Under the pieces are notes generated by a model. That model ran no database searches and was not told the origin of the DNA. It was given only the letters and a program-made list of their open reading frames with translations. From positions 434,001 to 498,000 of the forward strand of contig NZ_JAJLQY010000004.1 of the NCBI RefSeq assembly GCF_020991275.1: 64,000 nucleotides of DNA, in the 5' to 3' direction. Positions 27,727 through 37,495 of the stretch are shown here, in pieces. The translations under genes were made by a program, and so were the position numbers. Within the stretch, counting starts at the first letter, position 1, and each line of letters begins with the position of its first letter. Source of the stretch: Actinocorallia sp. API 0066 (GTDB lineage Bacteria; Actinomycetota; Actinomycetes; Streptosporangiales; Streptosporangiaceae).

Positions 27727-28716
27727 TTAGCGGGAACGGGGGTCGAGCGCGTCACGCAGCCCGTCCCCCAGGAGGTTGAAGGCCAGCACCGTGACGAAGA
27801 TCGCGAGGCCGGGGATCACCATGAACAGCGGCGTGTTCTGGTACGTCTGCACGGCCTGGCTGAGCATGCCGCCCCACGACGGCATCGGCGGGTTCACGCC
27901 GACGCCCAGGAACGACAGCGAGGCCTCGAACAGGATGTTCGTCGGGATCAGCAGCGTCGAGTACACGATGATCGGCGCGACGAGGTTCGGCAGCACCTCG
28001 CGGAAGTAGATGTGGAAGTGGCTCGCGCCCATGCTCCGCGCCGCGTCGACGAACTCGCGTTCGCGCAGCGACAGGGTCTGGCCGCGCACGATCCTGCCGA
28101 TGTAGGGGCAGTTGAAGAACCCGATGATGAACACCAGCACGGTGATCTTCAGGGGGTTGCCGGACAGGCCGTACACGTCGGTCGGCAGGATCCCGACGAG
28201 CGCGATCGCGAACAGCAGCAGCGGGAACGCCAGGAGCGCGTCCATGAACCGGCTGACGACGGTGTCGACGAACCCGCCGAAGTATCCGGCGAGGCCGCCG
28301 AGGATGACGCCGATCGTCATCGACAGGGCGGTCGCGGCGACCGCGACCAGCAGCGACACCCGCGCGCCCACGAGGATCCGCGCGAACATGTCGCGGCCGG
28401 TGGTCGGCTCGACGCCGAGCAGGTGGTCCCAGCTGATGCCCGAGTGCAGCCAGCCTTCCTTGGGCCGCAGCATCGTCGTGTCGATGAGTTCCTGGTTGTA
28501 GACGTCGGGGTCGGGCAGGAACCACGGGCCGACGATCGCGGCGAGCACGAGGACGACGATGGTGACGCCGCCGCCGACCGCGACCCTGTCGCGTTTCAGC
28601 CGGAGCCAGGCGATCTGCCACAGCGACCTGCCTTGGATCGCCTTGCCCACGCCTTTGAGTACCTGCTCAGGCTGGGCCTCGAAGTCGGACCCGGACACCT
28701 TGATCGGCGCGGTCAC
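27727..28716 (-). CDS. Oligopeptide ABC importer permease, DppC type (copy 1)
   Basis: 329 aa from a GTG at 28716, chosen because GGAGG stands 9 bases before it and copy 2 starts at the same residue (VTAPI); a GTG two codons upstream is possible. N-terminal OppC segment, then six membrane helices and the EAA loop EFVDAARSMGASHFHIYFRE. It is the first gene of operon 1 in the order DppC, binding protein, DppB, DppD, DppF, which is unusual because the binding protein comes second. Confidence 0.92.
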   Translation of the reverse strand: MTAPIKVSGSDFEAQPEQVLKGVGKAIQGRSLWQIAWLRLKRDRVAVGGGVTIVVLVLAAIVGPWFLPDPDVYNQELIDTTMLRPKEGWLHSGISWDHLLGVEPTTGRDMFARILVGARVSLLVAVAATALSMTIGVILGGLAGYFGGFVDTVVSRFMDALLAFPLLLFAIALVGILPTDVYGLSGNPLKITVLVFIIGFFNCPYIGRIVRGQTLSLREREFVDAARSMGASHFHIYFREVLPNLVAPIIVYSTLLIPTNILFEASLSFLGVGVNPPMPSWGGMLSQAVQTYQNTPLFMVIPGLAIFVTVLAFNLLGDGLRDALDPRSR

Positions 28717-29052
28717 GCTCACGAACCTCCACGCAGCACGGGACTGCCCTCGAACTCTGTCGTGAAGCACAGTCGCCGCGTGGCCGACGGGACGCCAGCC
28801 CTCGTTTCCGCATCGTGACATCCGCGAGACCGAAAACGGATGAGACCATGACAAAGAACGGACATAAGGCGTGTTTCACACCTCATGTCCGTTCTCACCC
28901 GGCAGCGCCGCGAGCGTGCGCGCCGTAACAGTTGCTCCTCAGGAGATCCCGTGACGAAGGCCGTCCGGCCCCCATGGTGATGATCGGGACATTCTCCTGT
29001 AACAGCAAACTCTTTATGGAGTTGTGTCCCGGCGTCCCGGGACCGTCCCGGG
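28717..29052 (-). other. Gap between importer operons, promoter region of operon 1
   Basis: No gene is supported in these 336 bases. They hold the hairpin at 28855-28895 and must hold the operon 1 promoter; a TTGCTG near 29010 with GATCAT 17 bases on is a weak candidate on the minus strand. Confidence 0.5.
28855..28895 (-). terminator. Long hairpin between the two importer operons
   Basis: AGAACGGACATAAGG pairs with CCTCATGTCCGTTCT (one G-U type mismatch), with an inner GTG-TTT-CAC. On the minus strand TTTG follows. It may terminate operon 2 read-through, or act as a leader structure ahead of operon 1. Confidence 0.5.
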
Positions 29053-30042
29053 TCAGTCCTCCGGGAAGTGGCAGGCCACGCTGCGTCCCGGCGTGCGCTC
29101 GGAGAGCACCGGAACCTCGGTCGCGCACTTCGGCTGCGCCTTCCAGCACCGCGGGTGGAACGGGCAGCCCGGCGGCGGGTTCAGCGGCGACGGCACGTCG
29201 CCCGTGAGCCGGATCCGCTCCCGCTCCTTGCGCGCCGCCGGGTCCGGGACCGGCACGGCCGACAGCAGCGCCTTGGTGTACGGGTGCTGCGGCCGGGTGT
29301 ACAGGTCGGCCTGGTCGGCGATCTCGACCATCCGGCCCAGGTACATCACCGCGACCCGGTCGGAGATGTGGCGGACCACCGACAGGTCGTGCGCGATGAC
29401 GACATAGGTCAGGCCGAGTTCGTTCTGGAGGTCCTCCAGCAGGTTGACGACCTGCGCCTGGATCGACACGTCCAGCGCCGACACGGGCTCGTCCGCCACG
29501 ATCAGCTTCGGCTTGAGCGCGAGGGTGCGGGCGATCCCGATGCGCTGCCGCTGCCCGCCGGAGAACTCGTGCGGGTACCGGTTGTAGTGCTCCGGGTTCA
29601 GCCCGACCAGTTCCAGGAGTTCCTGGACGGCCCGTTTCACCCCGTGTTCGGTCTTGATGTCCTGCAGGTGGAACGGCGCGCCCACGATCGACCCGACGGT
29701 CTTGCGCGGGTTCAGCGACGAGTACGGATCCTGGAAAATCATCTGGATGTCGCGGCGCAGCGGGCGCATCCTGCCCTGGCTGAGCCGCGAGATCTCCCGG
29801 CCCTCGAACGTGATGCTCCCGGCCGTCGGGTCGAGCAGCCGCATGATCATCCGGCCGGTGGTGGTCTTGCCGCAGCCCGACTCCCCCACCAGCCCGAGCG
29901 TCTCGCCCTTGGCGACCGAGAACGACACACCGTCGACCGCCTTGACCGCGGCGACCTGGCGGCGCAGCAGACCCGCGTGCACCGGGAAGTGCTTCTGGAG
30001 CCCGGTGACCTCCAGCAGCGGCGTGGAACTCAATGAACTCAC
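29053..30042 (-). CDS. Oligopeptide ABC importer ATPase, OppF/DppF type (copy 2)
   Basis: 329 aa. Walker A GESGCGKT at 53-60, signature FSGGQRQR, Walker [13 protein letters not shown] and the [10 protein letters not shown] segment. It is identical to copy 1 through the central ATPase domain but has a short N-terminus ([14 protein letters not shown]) and a different last 20 residues. It closes importer operon 2, one base after the OppD-type gene. Confidence 0.92.
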   Translation of the reverse strand: MSSLSSTPLLEVTGLQKHFPVHAGLLRRQVAAVKAVDGVSFSVAKGETLGLVGESGCGKTTTGRMIMRLLDPTAGSITFEGREISRLSQGRMRPLRRDIQMIFQDPYSSLNPRKTVGSIVGAPFHLQDIKTEHGVKRAVQELLELVGLNPEHYNRYPHEFSGGQRQRIGIARTLALKPKLIVADEPVSALDVSIQAQVVNLLEDLQNELGLTYVVIAHDLSVVRHISDRVAVMYLGRMVEIADQADLYTRPQHPYTKALLSAVPVPDPAARKERERIRLTGDVPSPLNPPPGCPFHPRCWKAQPKCATEVPVLSERTPGRSVACHFPED

Positions 30043-30043
30043 C

Positions 30044-31111
30044 TCAGAGGTTCGGCCTGATCTGGTTCTCCCAGATGTCCAGGCGCTGCTCGGGGGACAG
30101 GTGGCAGGCGACGCGGTGGCCGCTGTGCGCGGCGGTCGCGACCAGTTCGGGACGGACCGTCGTGCACGGGCTGCCCGGGCCCTGCGCGTGCGGGCAGCGC
30201 GGATGGAACGCGCAGCCCGACGGCAGGTTGATGAGCGACGGCGGCGAGCCCTTCACCGGCATCAGCCGGTCCGTGCGGTCCCGGTCCAGCCGCGGCATCG
30301 AGCCGAGCAGGCCCCACGTGTAGGGGTGCTGCGGGGAGTGGAACAGCTCCTCCACGGTGCCCTGCTCGATCGAGCGGCCGCCGTACATCACCATGATCCG
30401 GTCCGACAGCTCGGCGACGACACCGAGATCGTGCGTGATCATGATGATGGCCGAGTTGAACTCCTGCTGGAGGTCGCGCAGCAGGTCCAGGATCTGCGCC
30501 TGCACCGTCACGTCCAGGGCCGTGGTCGGCTCGTCGGCGATGAGCAGTTCCGGGTCACACGACAGGGCCATCGCGATCATCGCGCGCTGCCGCATGCCGC
30601 CGGAGAACTGGTGCGGGTAGTCGTCCACGCGTTTGTCGGGGGTGGGGATGCCGACGCGGCCGAGCATGTCGATCGCGTGCTTGCGCGCGACCCTCTTCGA
30701 CACCGCGTTGTGGATCCGGTACGCCTCGATGATCTGCGCGCCGATCGTGTAGAACGGGTGCATCGACGACAGCGGATCCTGGAAGATCATCGCCATCGCC
30801 CTGCCGCGCAGCCGCCGGACGTCGTCCGGGTCCGCGCCGACCAGCTCCCGGCCGTCCAGCCAGATCTCACCCGACATCCGGGAGTTCTTCCGGTGGTGCA
30901 GGCCGAGGATCCCCAGGCTCGTCACCGACTTGCCCGAGCCCGACTCCCCCACGATGCCGAGGGTCTGGCCGCGCTCCAGCGTGAAGTCCAGGCCGTCGAC
31001 CGACCTGACCAGGCCGTCGTCGGTCGGGAAGTGGATCCGCAGGTCGCGGACCTCCAGGAACGCGCGGGCCGTGGCGGCGGGCGCGGCCGACGGTTCGTAC
31101 ACGGTGCTCAA
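30044..31111 (-). CDS. Oligopeptide ABC importer ATPase, OppD/DppD type (copy 2)
   Basis: 355 aa, abutting the permease gene at 31112. Walker A GESGSGKS, signature FSGGMRQR, Walker [14 protein letters not shown]-terminal [11 protein letters not shown]. Only the N-terminal 18 residues and the C-terminal part differ clearly from copy 1. It drives the channel of operon 2 with the OppF-type ATPase. Confidence 0.92.
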   Translation of the reverse strand: MSTVYEPSAAPAATARAFLEVRDLRIHFPTDDGLVRSVDGLDFTLERGQTLGIVGESGSGKSVTSLGILGLHHRKNSRMSGEIWLDGRELVGADPDDVRRLRGRAMAMIFQDPLSSMHPFYTIGAQIIEAYRIHNAVSKRVARKHAIDMLGRVGIPTPDKRVDDYPHQFSGGMRQRAMIAMALSCDPELLIADEPTTALDVTVQAQILDLLRDLQQEFNSAIIMITHDLGVVAELSDRIMVMYGGRSIEQGTVEELFHSPQHPYTWGLLGSMPRLDRDRTDRLMPVKGSPPSLINLPSGCAFHPRCPHAQGPGSPCTTVRPELVATAAHSGHRVACHLSPEQRLDIWENQIRPNL

Positions 31112-32125
31112 CTAACCCAGCCTCACCCTCGGGTCGACGACGGCGTACAGGATGTCCACGATCAGGCTCGCGAAGACGATGAACACGGTCGCCAGCAGCA
31201 CCACGCCCATCACCATCGGCAGGTCGCCCGACAGGATCGAGTGGATCGACAGGGAGCCCAGGCCCGGCAGGCTGAACGTCTGCTCGGTGAGGACCGCGCC
31301 GCCCAGCAGCAGCCCCAGGTCCAGGCCGAAGATCGTGACGATCGGGGTGAGCGACGCGCGCAGCGCGTGCTTGCCGATCACGGTGCGTTCCGGCAGCCCC
31401 TTGGCCCGCGCCGTCCTGATGTAGTCCTCACCGAGGGTCTCCAGCATCTGCGACCGGGTGAGCCGCGCGTACGTCGCCGCGTACAGGAACGCCAACGTCA
31501 CCCAGGGCAGCACGAGGTTCCACGCCCACAGGCCCGGGTTCTCGGTGAAGTCGCTGTAGGCAACCCCGTTGGGCCACAGCCTGAACGTGTAGACGAACAC
31601 GGCCATCGACACCAGGCCGGTGAAGTACACCGGCAGGGACACGCCCGCCAGGGCCGTCGCCATCGCCATCCGGTCGAAGACGGTGCCGCGCCGCAGCGCG
31701 GACAGGATGCCGATGCTGACGCCCGCGACGAGCCAGATGAGGGACGCGCCGACCGCGAGCGACAGCGTCACGGGGGCCCGGTCGAGGAGGGTCGGGAGGA
31801 CCGGTTCGTTGGTGCGGAAGGAGTAGCCGAGGCAGGGCGCGGCGCAGTGCTCGACACTCGGCCCGTTGCTGAAGTCCTGTCCGGTGAAGACGCCCTTGAC
31901 GAACCTGCCGTACTGGACGGCGAGGGGGTCGTCGAGGCCGAGCCGTTCCTTGACGTCCGCGATGGCCTCCGCGGTGGGGGCCTTGCCGACATAGGAGGCG
32001 GCGAGCTGGTCGGTGGTCTGCCCGGCCAGCTTCGGCAACTGGAAGAAGATGCCGAAGGTGACCATGCTGACGATCACCAGCATGACGACCGCGCCCATGA
32101 GGCGCCTGACGATGAATGCGAACAC
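31112..32125 (-). CDS. Oligopeptide ABC importer permease, DppB type (copy 2)
   Basis: 337 aa from the GTG at 32125, the same length and start as copy 1 (MFAFIVRRLMGAVVML against MLSFIIRRFLGAMAML). The frame extends 19 codons upstream without similarity. Six membrane helices, EAA loop DYIRTARAKGLPERTVIGKH, and the external CAAPCLGYSF cysteine pair. Confidence 0.92.
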   Translation of the reverse strand: MFAFIVRRLMGAVVMLVIVSMVTFGIFFQLPKLAGQTTDQLAASYVGKAPTAEAIADVKERLGLDDPLAVQYGRFVKGVFTGQDFSNGPSVEHCAAPCLGYSFRTNEPVLPTLLDRAPVTLSLAVGASLIWLVAGVSIGILSALRRGTVFDRMAMATALAGVSLPVYFTGLVSMAVFVYTFRLWPNGVAYSDFTENPGLWAWNLVLPWVTLAFLYAATYARLTRSQMLETLGEDYIRTARAKGLPERTVIGKHALRASLTPIVTIFGLDLGLLLGGAVLTEQTFSLPGLGSLSIHSILSGDLPMVMGVVLLATVFIVFASLIVDILYAVVDPRVRLG

Positions 32126-32231
32126 GATGGAACGGCCCGGTGACCCCGACCCCCCTGCGGTGCGGGGGGCCGGGGTCACCACTCGGCCTTCACCTGCCTT
32201 CTGCGGTGATGACGAGCGGTGTGCGGCGGCC

Positions 32232-33983
32232 TTACTTCAGGCCGAGGTTGACGTAGTCGTACTGGCCGCCGAGGAACTCGGAGACGACGACGTTGGTCAG
32301 GTTGGCCGGCCGGTACAGCAGCTGCACGGAGTAGGTCAGCGGGACGACGTCCGCGTTCTCCATGGACAGGTTGTCGATCTGCGCGTAGATCTTGCTGCGG
32401 GCGTCGGCGTCGCCCTCCTTGGTGGACCTGTCGAACAGCTTGTTGATCTTCGGCAGGTCGGTGGAGGACAGGTTGGTGTTGCCGGTCGGCTTGATGGTGC
32501 GGCCGTCCAGGATCTGCTGGAGGAAGCCGAAGCCCGACGGCCAGTCCGCCGCCCACTTCATCATGGCCATGCCGACGCCGTTGTCCTTGAGGAACGCGGG
32601 CGAGCCGGCGTACTTGGTGAAGTAGTCACCCGACGGGTAGCCCTTCAGGTCGACCTTGATGCCGGCCTTGCCGAGGCTCTGCTGGATGGACTCCGCGGCG
32701 GCGACCTCCTTGGGCCGGTCGGCGCGGTAGGTCAGCTTGGTGGCGAAGCCGTTCGGCTTGCCGCACTCGGTGAGCTGCTCCTTGGCCTTGGCCAGGTCGC
32801 CGGCGTTCCCGGCGGACGGGTACTTGTTGAACTCCTCGTGGCCGACGACGGTCGGGGGCAGCACCGTCGAGGCGATGTCGCCGCCGGAGATCGGGCCGCC
32901 GAGGCTCGTCTGCACCGACACCTTGTCGATCGCGTACTGGACCGCGCGGCGGCACGCGATGTTGTCGAACGGCGCGACCCGGCCGTCGATCGTCATGTAG
33001 GTGAGGGCCGAGCCGGACGCGGCGTCGCTGTTGGCCTTCTGGGTGCCGCCGAGCACCTTGGGCTGCGCGGCCGGGCCGACGCCGCCGGCGGCCAGGTCCA
33101 TGTCCAGCGCGCCGGACATGAGCTTGTTGTCGATGTCGTCCTGTTCCTGGTTCAGCGCGACCGAGATGGTGTCGGGCAGCGCCTTGCGGACGGGGTCGGT
33201 CGCCGCGTCCCAGTGCGGGTTACGGGACAGCTTCATCGACTTGCCGACGTCGTAGGAGTCGATCTGGTATGGGCCGGAAGACACGATGTTCTTCTTGTAG
33301 TTCAGACCGTTGTCCTTGGCGCGCGGGACCGGCGCGGTCTGCGGCATGTAGGCCAGGTAGTCGAACTCGGCGAACGGCGTGTTCAGGTTGAACACGATCG
33401 TGTACTTGTCCGGGGTCTTGATGGACTTCAGGCCCGCGGGCGCCTTGTCCTTGTAGGGGCCCTTGTAGCCGCCCGCGTTGTCCACGAGGTACTGCGCGAA
33501 GTACTTCGGGCCGCCCTGGAGCTCGTCGGTGAAGTTCGACCGCTCGACCGCGTACTTGACGTCCTGGGCGGTGATCTCCGAGCCGTCGGAGAACTTGACG
33601 CCCTCGCGGAGCTTGTACGTCCAGGTCTTGTTGTTGTTGGACGCCTTGCCGAGGTCCTCGGCGAGGTCCGGAACGAGCTGCTGGCCCTCGGCGCCCGGCG
33701 CGTTCTTGAACGTCACCAGGGTGCGGGCGTAGTAGCGGGAGAAGTTCCAGGAGAAGGCGTAGTACGTGTCGCCCGGGTCCGGGGAGTCCCAGTCGCTCGA
33801 CATCGCGAACCGCAGCTCGCCGCCCTGCTTGTCGGACGGGTTGAGGACCGAGGTGTTCGCGGCGTTGTAGGCGGCGGTGGAGGTCGTCCCGCCCGACGAC
33901 TCCGAGTCCCCGCCGCAGGCGGTCAGCCCGGCGGCGAGCACGGCGCACGCGGCGAGCGACGCGCCGATCTTGATCTTGTTCAT
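32232..33983 (-). CDS. Extracellular solute-binding lipoprotein, SBP_bac_5 family (copy 2)
   Basis: 583 aa from the ATG at 33983. Lipobox LTAC after a short MNKIKIG start, then a Ser/Gly/Thr linker. DLAEDLGKASNNNKTWTYKL and AQDVKYAVERSN match the family core. It is the same length as copy 1 but clearly divergent over the whole ligand domain, which points to a different peptide or compound. It lies second in operon 2. Confidence 0.93.
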   Translation of the reverse strand: MNKIKIGASLAACAVLAAGLTACGGDSESSGGTTSTAAYNAANTSVLNPSDKQGGELRFAMSSDWDSPDPGDTYYAFSWNFSRYYARTLVTFKNAPGAEGQQLVPDLAEDLGKASNNNKTWTYKLREGVKFSDGSEITAQDVKYAVERSNFTDELQGGPKYFAQYLVDNAGGYKGPYKDKAPAGLKSIKTPDKYTIVFNLNTPFAEFDYLAYMPQTAPVPRAKDNGLNYKKNIVSSGPYQIDSYDVGKSMKLSRNPHWDAATDPVRKALPDTISVALNQEQDDIDNKLMSGALDMDLAAGGVGPAAQPKVLGGTQKANSDAASGSALTYMTIDGRVAPFDNIACRRAVQYAIDKVSVQTSLGGPISGGDIASTVLPPTVVGHEEFNKYPSAGNAGDLAKAKEQLTECGKPNGFATKLTYRADRPKEVAAAESIQQSLGKAGIKVDLKGYPSGDYFTKYAGSPAFLKDNGVGMAMMKWAADWPSGFGFLQQILDGRTIKPTGNTNLSSTDLPKINKLFDRSTKEGDADARSKIYAQIDNLSMENADVVPLTYSVQLLYRPANLTNVVVSEFLGGQYDYVNLGLK

Positions 33984-34036
33984 TGTGCTGAGCGCACCTC
34001 TCTGGGAACTGGCAGGGAACACACGACCCATGGGGG

Positions 34037-35029
34037 TCACCGGGCCCGGGGATCGAGCGCGTCGCGCAGCCCGTCCCCGAGCAGGTTGAAGGCCATCACC
34101 GTCACGAAGATGGCGAGACCGGGGATGATCATGAAGAACGGCGTGTTCTGGTACGTCGGCACCGCGAGGCTGAGCATCCCGCCCCACGACGGCATCGGCG
34201 GGATCACGCCCACGCCCAGGAACGACAGGGCCGCCTCGAACAGGATGTTCGTGGGGATCAGCAGCGTCGTGTACACGATGATCGGCGCGAGCAGGTTGGG
34301 CAGCAGCTCCTTGAACAGCACGTGGCCGTGGCCCGCGCCGAGGCTGCGGGAGGCGTCCACGAACTCGCGCTCGCGCAGCGACAGGGTCTGGCCGCGCACG
34401 ATCCGGCCGATGTAGGGCCAGGAGAAGAACCCGATGACGAACACCAGGACGCCGACGCGCAGGCCGTTGCCGCGCAGCCCCAGCATGTCGTCCGGGACGA
34501 CGCCGACGAGCGCGATCGCGAACAGCAGCAGCGGGAACGCCAGGAACACGTCCATGGCCCGGCTGATCACGGTGTCGACCCAGCCGCCGAAGTAGCCCGC
34601 GACGACACCGAGCACGGTGCCGATGGTGACCGACACGAGCGTCGCGAGGAACGCGACGATCAGCGAGATCCGGGCGCCGAGCACGATCCGGGACAGCATG
34701 TCGCGGCCCGTCGTCGGCTCGACCCCGAACCAGTGCTCCCAGCTGATGCCCGAGTGCAGGAAGCCGTCCTTGGGCCGCTGCATCGTCGGGTCGATCAGGT
34801 CCTGGTGGTAGGCGTTCGGGTCCTGCAGGAAGAACGGGCCGAAGGCCGCCAGGAGGATCAGCAGCGCGATGACGACGGCCCCGCCGAGCGCCGCCCTGTC
34901 GCGCTTGAGCCGCAGCCAGGCGATCCGGCCGAGCGAGCGGCCCTGGATCGCCTGGGTGCCGACGCCCTTGAGGACGTCCTCGGGATGGGCCTCGGCCTCA
35001 CCCTTCGAAACTTCGATCGGCGCGGTCAC
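34037..35029 (-). CDS. Oligopeptide ABC importer permease, DppC type (copy 2)
   Basis: 330 aa, GTG start at 35029 with GAGGAAGGA upstream. Six helices with the EAA loop EFVDASRSLGAGHGHVLFKE. First gene of importer operon 2, in the same order as operon 1. The N-terminus (MTAPIEVSKGEAEAHPEDVL) aligns with copy 1 and was used to set the start there. Confidence 0.92.
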   Translation of the reverse strand: MTAPIEVSKGEAEAHPEDVLKGVGTQAIQGRSLGRIAWLRLKRDRAALGGAVVIALLILLAAFGPFFLQDPNAYHQDLIDPTMQRPKDGFLHSGISWEHWFGVEPTTGRDMLSRIVLGARISLIVAFLATLVSVTIGTVLGVVAGYFGGWVDTVISRAMDVFLAFPLLLFAIALVGVVPDDMLGLRGNGLRVGVLVFVIGFFSWPYIGRIVRGQTLSLREREFVDASRSLGAGHGHVLFKELLPNLLAPIIVYTTLLIPTNILFEAALSFLGVGVIPPMPSWGGMLSLAVPTYQNTPFFMIIPGLAIFVTVMAFNLLGDGLRDALDPRAR

Positions 35030-35516
35030 GCACGTTCCTTCCTCGCCACCTGGACACCGCGACTCCGCGTAGCGGTGTACGTGCCCCTTGTACCGGCGGG
35101 TGTGGCGGCCTCCGGGCACGTGGGGCGGCTTGTTGCACAGAAAGTTGCCGCCCCATGACGCATCCGGCCGACGGGCCCTTCGGCGGAAGCGGAACGTTCC
35201 ATGAAGTCTTCGTCAATTTCGGACGCGCGGTGAGATGTTATACGTGCATCCGATATGAACCGCACGGCGGCGGCCCGACCCCATGAAGATTTATCGTTCT
35301 GAGTCCCCAGGCGATGTCACCCGGCGCACGGAGGTGCGACCCGCCGAAGAATATGTGGACGGAGCACCAGTTCAGCCGTGGTACGAGACCCCATCAGGAG
35401 GTCATACCAATTACCTATAAGGCTGGAGCTATGCCGGGGCACAAAGAAGGCCCGCCCCAGCGGGACGGGCCTGATTTACGGACATGCCGGGCAGCGCCCG
35501 GTGGCGCGGACGGGCG
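35030..35516. other. Non-coding gap upstream of importer operon 2
   Basis: No gene is supported in 487 bases; short frames on both strands have no family features. It holds a perfect palindrome GGAACGTTCC (35191-35200), a TATAAC on the minus strand (35237-35242) that may be the -10 box of operon 2 although no -35 box fits well, and the terminator at 35448-35472. Confidence 0.5.
35448..35472 (-). terminator. Terminator after the small membrane-protein gene
   Basis: 7-bp stem AGGCCCG/CGGGCCT with TTCTTT after it on the minus strand, 45 bases past the stop at 35517. Confidence 0.6.
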
Positions 35517-35954
35517 TCAGATGCCCCTGCGGCGCAGGATCTCCTCGATCTCGGCCATCTCGTCGTCGATCGGCGGCGCGGGCCTGCGCGCGGCGCCCCC
35601 GACCGCGGGCGGCTGCGCGCCCGCCCCGGCCCGCCGGGGCTCGCCCCCGTGCGCACCGCCCGTCCTGCCCGCCCTGCCGGGCCTGCCCGCCGAGGAGCGC
35701 AGCCGCACCCCCGACACCACGTACAGCACACCGGCCAGGGCCAGCACCACAACGCCCGCCCACTTGGCGGGACTGAACACCAGGGACGCCAGGAACCCCG
35801 TCAGACCCGTCAGGTAGAAACCGAGCGGCACCAGCGACCAGGCGGCGCCGCGCAGCCCCGAGGCCGCGCCGCGCCCCCGGCCGACCCGCCAGCTGGCCAG
35901 CAGCCCCAGGACGGTCACGGCAAGGCTCACCGTGAACAGCAGCGCATCGCTCAT
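35517..35954 (-). CDS. Small conserved membrane protein of unknown function
   Basis: 145 aa, AGGGAGG before the ATG. Three membrane helices (residues about 4-24, 38-60, 65-85), then a 60-residue cytoplasmic tail rich in Gly, Arg and Ala, ending DDEMAEIEEILRRRGI. That acidic C-terminal helix is conserved-looking and could be a binding peptide. Similar actinobacterial proteins have no clear function. It is monocistronic with its own terminator, between the importer operon and the HAD gene. Confidence 0.75.
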   Translation of the reverse strand: MSDALLFTVSLAVTVLGLLASWRVGRGRGAASGLRGAAWSLVPLGFYLTGLTGFLASLVFSPAKWAGVVVLALAGVLYVVSGVRLRSSAGRPGRAGRTGGAHGGEPRRAGAGAQPPAVGGAARRPAPPIDDEMAEIEEILRRRGI

Positions 35955-36056
35955 GTCGGCCTCCCGTAGCCTCGACTCCCTTCCATAGTCACACGGGGAA
36001 GCCGGTTCGGCCCTCCTCCCGAAGGAGGGTTCGGGCCCTGAGGAGGTTTGGGGGGC

Positions 36057-36710
36057 TCAGGAGGGCGGTACCAGGGACCGCAGCCTGTCCAGGCTCAGTT
36101 CGGTGAGGGCCGGGACGACGGTACGGGACGGGCCGTCCGGGATCGGGACGACGTTGGGGATCGCGACGACCCGGCAGCCCGCGGCCTCGGCGGCGGCGAC
36201 GCCCGTCGGGGAGTCCTCCAGCGCGACCGTCCGGCCGGGCTCGGCGCCCAGCAGGCGGCACGCCTTCAGGTAGGGGTCGGGGTGCGGCTTGGTGTGATCG
36301 ACCTCATCGCCGGTGATCGTCACGGCGAACAGGTCGCGGCCGAGCGCGTCGATCGCGATCTCGGCGAGCTCACGGAACGTCGACGTGACCAACGCCACCG
36401 GGACGCCCTGCGCCGCCGCCTCGGTGAGGAGCTGCTTGGCGCCCGGGATGATCTCCAGCTCCGTCGGCAGGTTCAGCACCATGAAGTCCAGCATCCGGCG
36501 GCCCACCACCTCGACCGGGACGTCGGCGCCCGCGAGGTCGATCATGTACCGGGACGTGCCGTACAGGGAGCCGCCCAGGGTGATCTGCTCGTGCTCGGTG
36601 CCCCACGGGCCGCCGAGCCACGCCATCACCTCACGTTCGGCGGCGTGCCAGACCGGCTCGGAGTCGATGAGGGTGCCGTCGAGGTCAAAAGCAAGCGCCT
36701 GGAGAGTCAC
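36057..36710 (-). CDS. HAD-superfamily phosphatase (beta-phosphoglucomutase-like)
   Basis: 217 aa from the GTG at 36710 (a TTG at 36719 is also in frame). Motif I LAFDLDGTLIDS with nucleophile and acid/base Asp residues, a helical cap (about 20-85), motif II VTST, motif III Lys in DHTKPHPDPYLKA, and motif IV VALEDSPTG. The substrate is probably a sugar phosphate or similar, which cannot be decided from sequence. TAGTCT lies 8 bases before the GTG, supporting this start and a leaderless transcript. Confidence 0.86.
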   Translation of the reverse strand: MTLQALAFDLDGTLIDSEPVWHAAEREVMAWLGGPWGTEHEQITLGGSLYGTSRYMIDLAGADVPVEVVGRRMLDFMVLNLPTELEIIPGAKQLLTEAAAQGVPVALVTSTFRELAEIAIDALGRDLFAVTITGDEVDHTKPHPDPYLKACRLLGAEPGRTVALEDSPTGVAAAEAAGCRVVAIPNVVPIPDGPSRTVVPALTELSLDRLRSLVPPS

Positions 36711-36718
36711 GTGTACCA

Positions 36719-36724
36719 AGACTA
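36719..36724 (-). promoter_or_regulatory. -10 box TAGTCT of the HAD gene
   Basis: TAGTCT lies 8 bases before the GTG at 36710, the widest spacing in the leaderless set. Confidence 0.4.
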
Positions 36725-36904
36725 TGCCAAGAACCGCGCGGCCACCGACCCGTCCCCGCCGCGTTCGGGAGCCCGCCCGTGGACGTTCACCGGGCCTTCG
36801 GACGGTGTTGGCGGAGAGTGATCGGGACCTCTGGGCATGGCGGGAACGCCCGCCGTCTTAGTAGCGTTCCCCGAACAACTACCGACTGGTAAGGAGCACC
36901 CCCC

Positions 36905-37360
36905 ATGACGTACCGGTCCATTCTCGTCGGCACCGACGGCTCGGCCTCGTCCCTCCGGGCCGTGGACAGGGCCGCAGGGCTCGCCGCGGACACCGGAGCG
37001 AAGCTGGTCCTCGTGTCGGCCTACCACCCGATGCCCGAGCGGGAGCGCCTGGAGGCCGCCGACCGGCTCGGTGACCTCGCCTACAAGGTGCAGGGCTCCA
37101 CGCCCGCCGAGGACGTGCTGCGCGCCGCCCGCGACCGCGCGGTCGCCGCCGGGGCCAAGGAGATCGTCGAGGTGGCGCGTGAGGGCGACGCCGTCGACGT
37201 GCTCACCTCGGTCACCCGGGAGCAGGCCGTCGACCTCGTCGTCGTCGGCAACCGGGGCCTGAACAGCCTCGCCGGACGCATCCTCGGCTCGGTGCCCGCC
37301 AACCTCTCCCACAAGTCTCCGGTGGACGTTCTCATCGTCCACACCACAGACGGTAAGTGA
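36905..37360 (+). CDS. Universal stress protein, UspA family
   Basis: 151 aa, AAGGAG 8 bases before the ATG. Single UspA domain: MTYRSILVGTDGSASS at the start binds the adenine, and GNRGLNSLAGRILGSVP is the phosphate loop of the ATP-binding subgroup. It should form a dimer that senses ATP or a related nucleotide under stress. Monocistronic, with a terminator 19 bases past the stop. Confidence 0.92.
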   Translation: MTYRSILVGTDGSASSLRAVDRAAGLAADTGAKLVLVSAYHPMPERERLEAADRLGDLAYKVQGSTPAEDVLRAARDRAVAAGAKEIVEVAREGDAVDVLTSVTREQAVDLVVVGNRGLNSLAGRILGSVPANLSHKSPVDVLIVHTTDGK

Positions 37361-37378
37361 CGGAGAAAGCGGATCATC

Positions 37379-37401
37379 TCATCCCTACCGCACAGGGATG
37401 A
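37379..37401 (+). terminator. Hairpin after the universal stress protein gene
   Basis: Perfect 8-bp stem TCATCCCT/AGGGATGA with a 7-base loop; no strong T-tract. Confidence 0.5.
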
Positions 37402-37495
37402 CCCGTCGTCGTATGGGTAGGGGTTGCCCAGGACGTAGGCTGGACTTGACCATGATCCGGCTGGATCGTCGACCGTCGTCCCGGTGGGAGGCCGT

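Noticed and set aside
35030-35516. Several short frames on both strands
   Set aside because: No family feature, no ribosome binding site consistent with them, and biased low-complexity composition.
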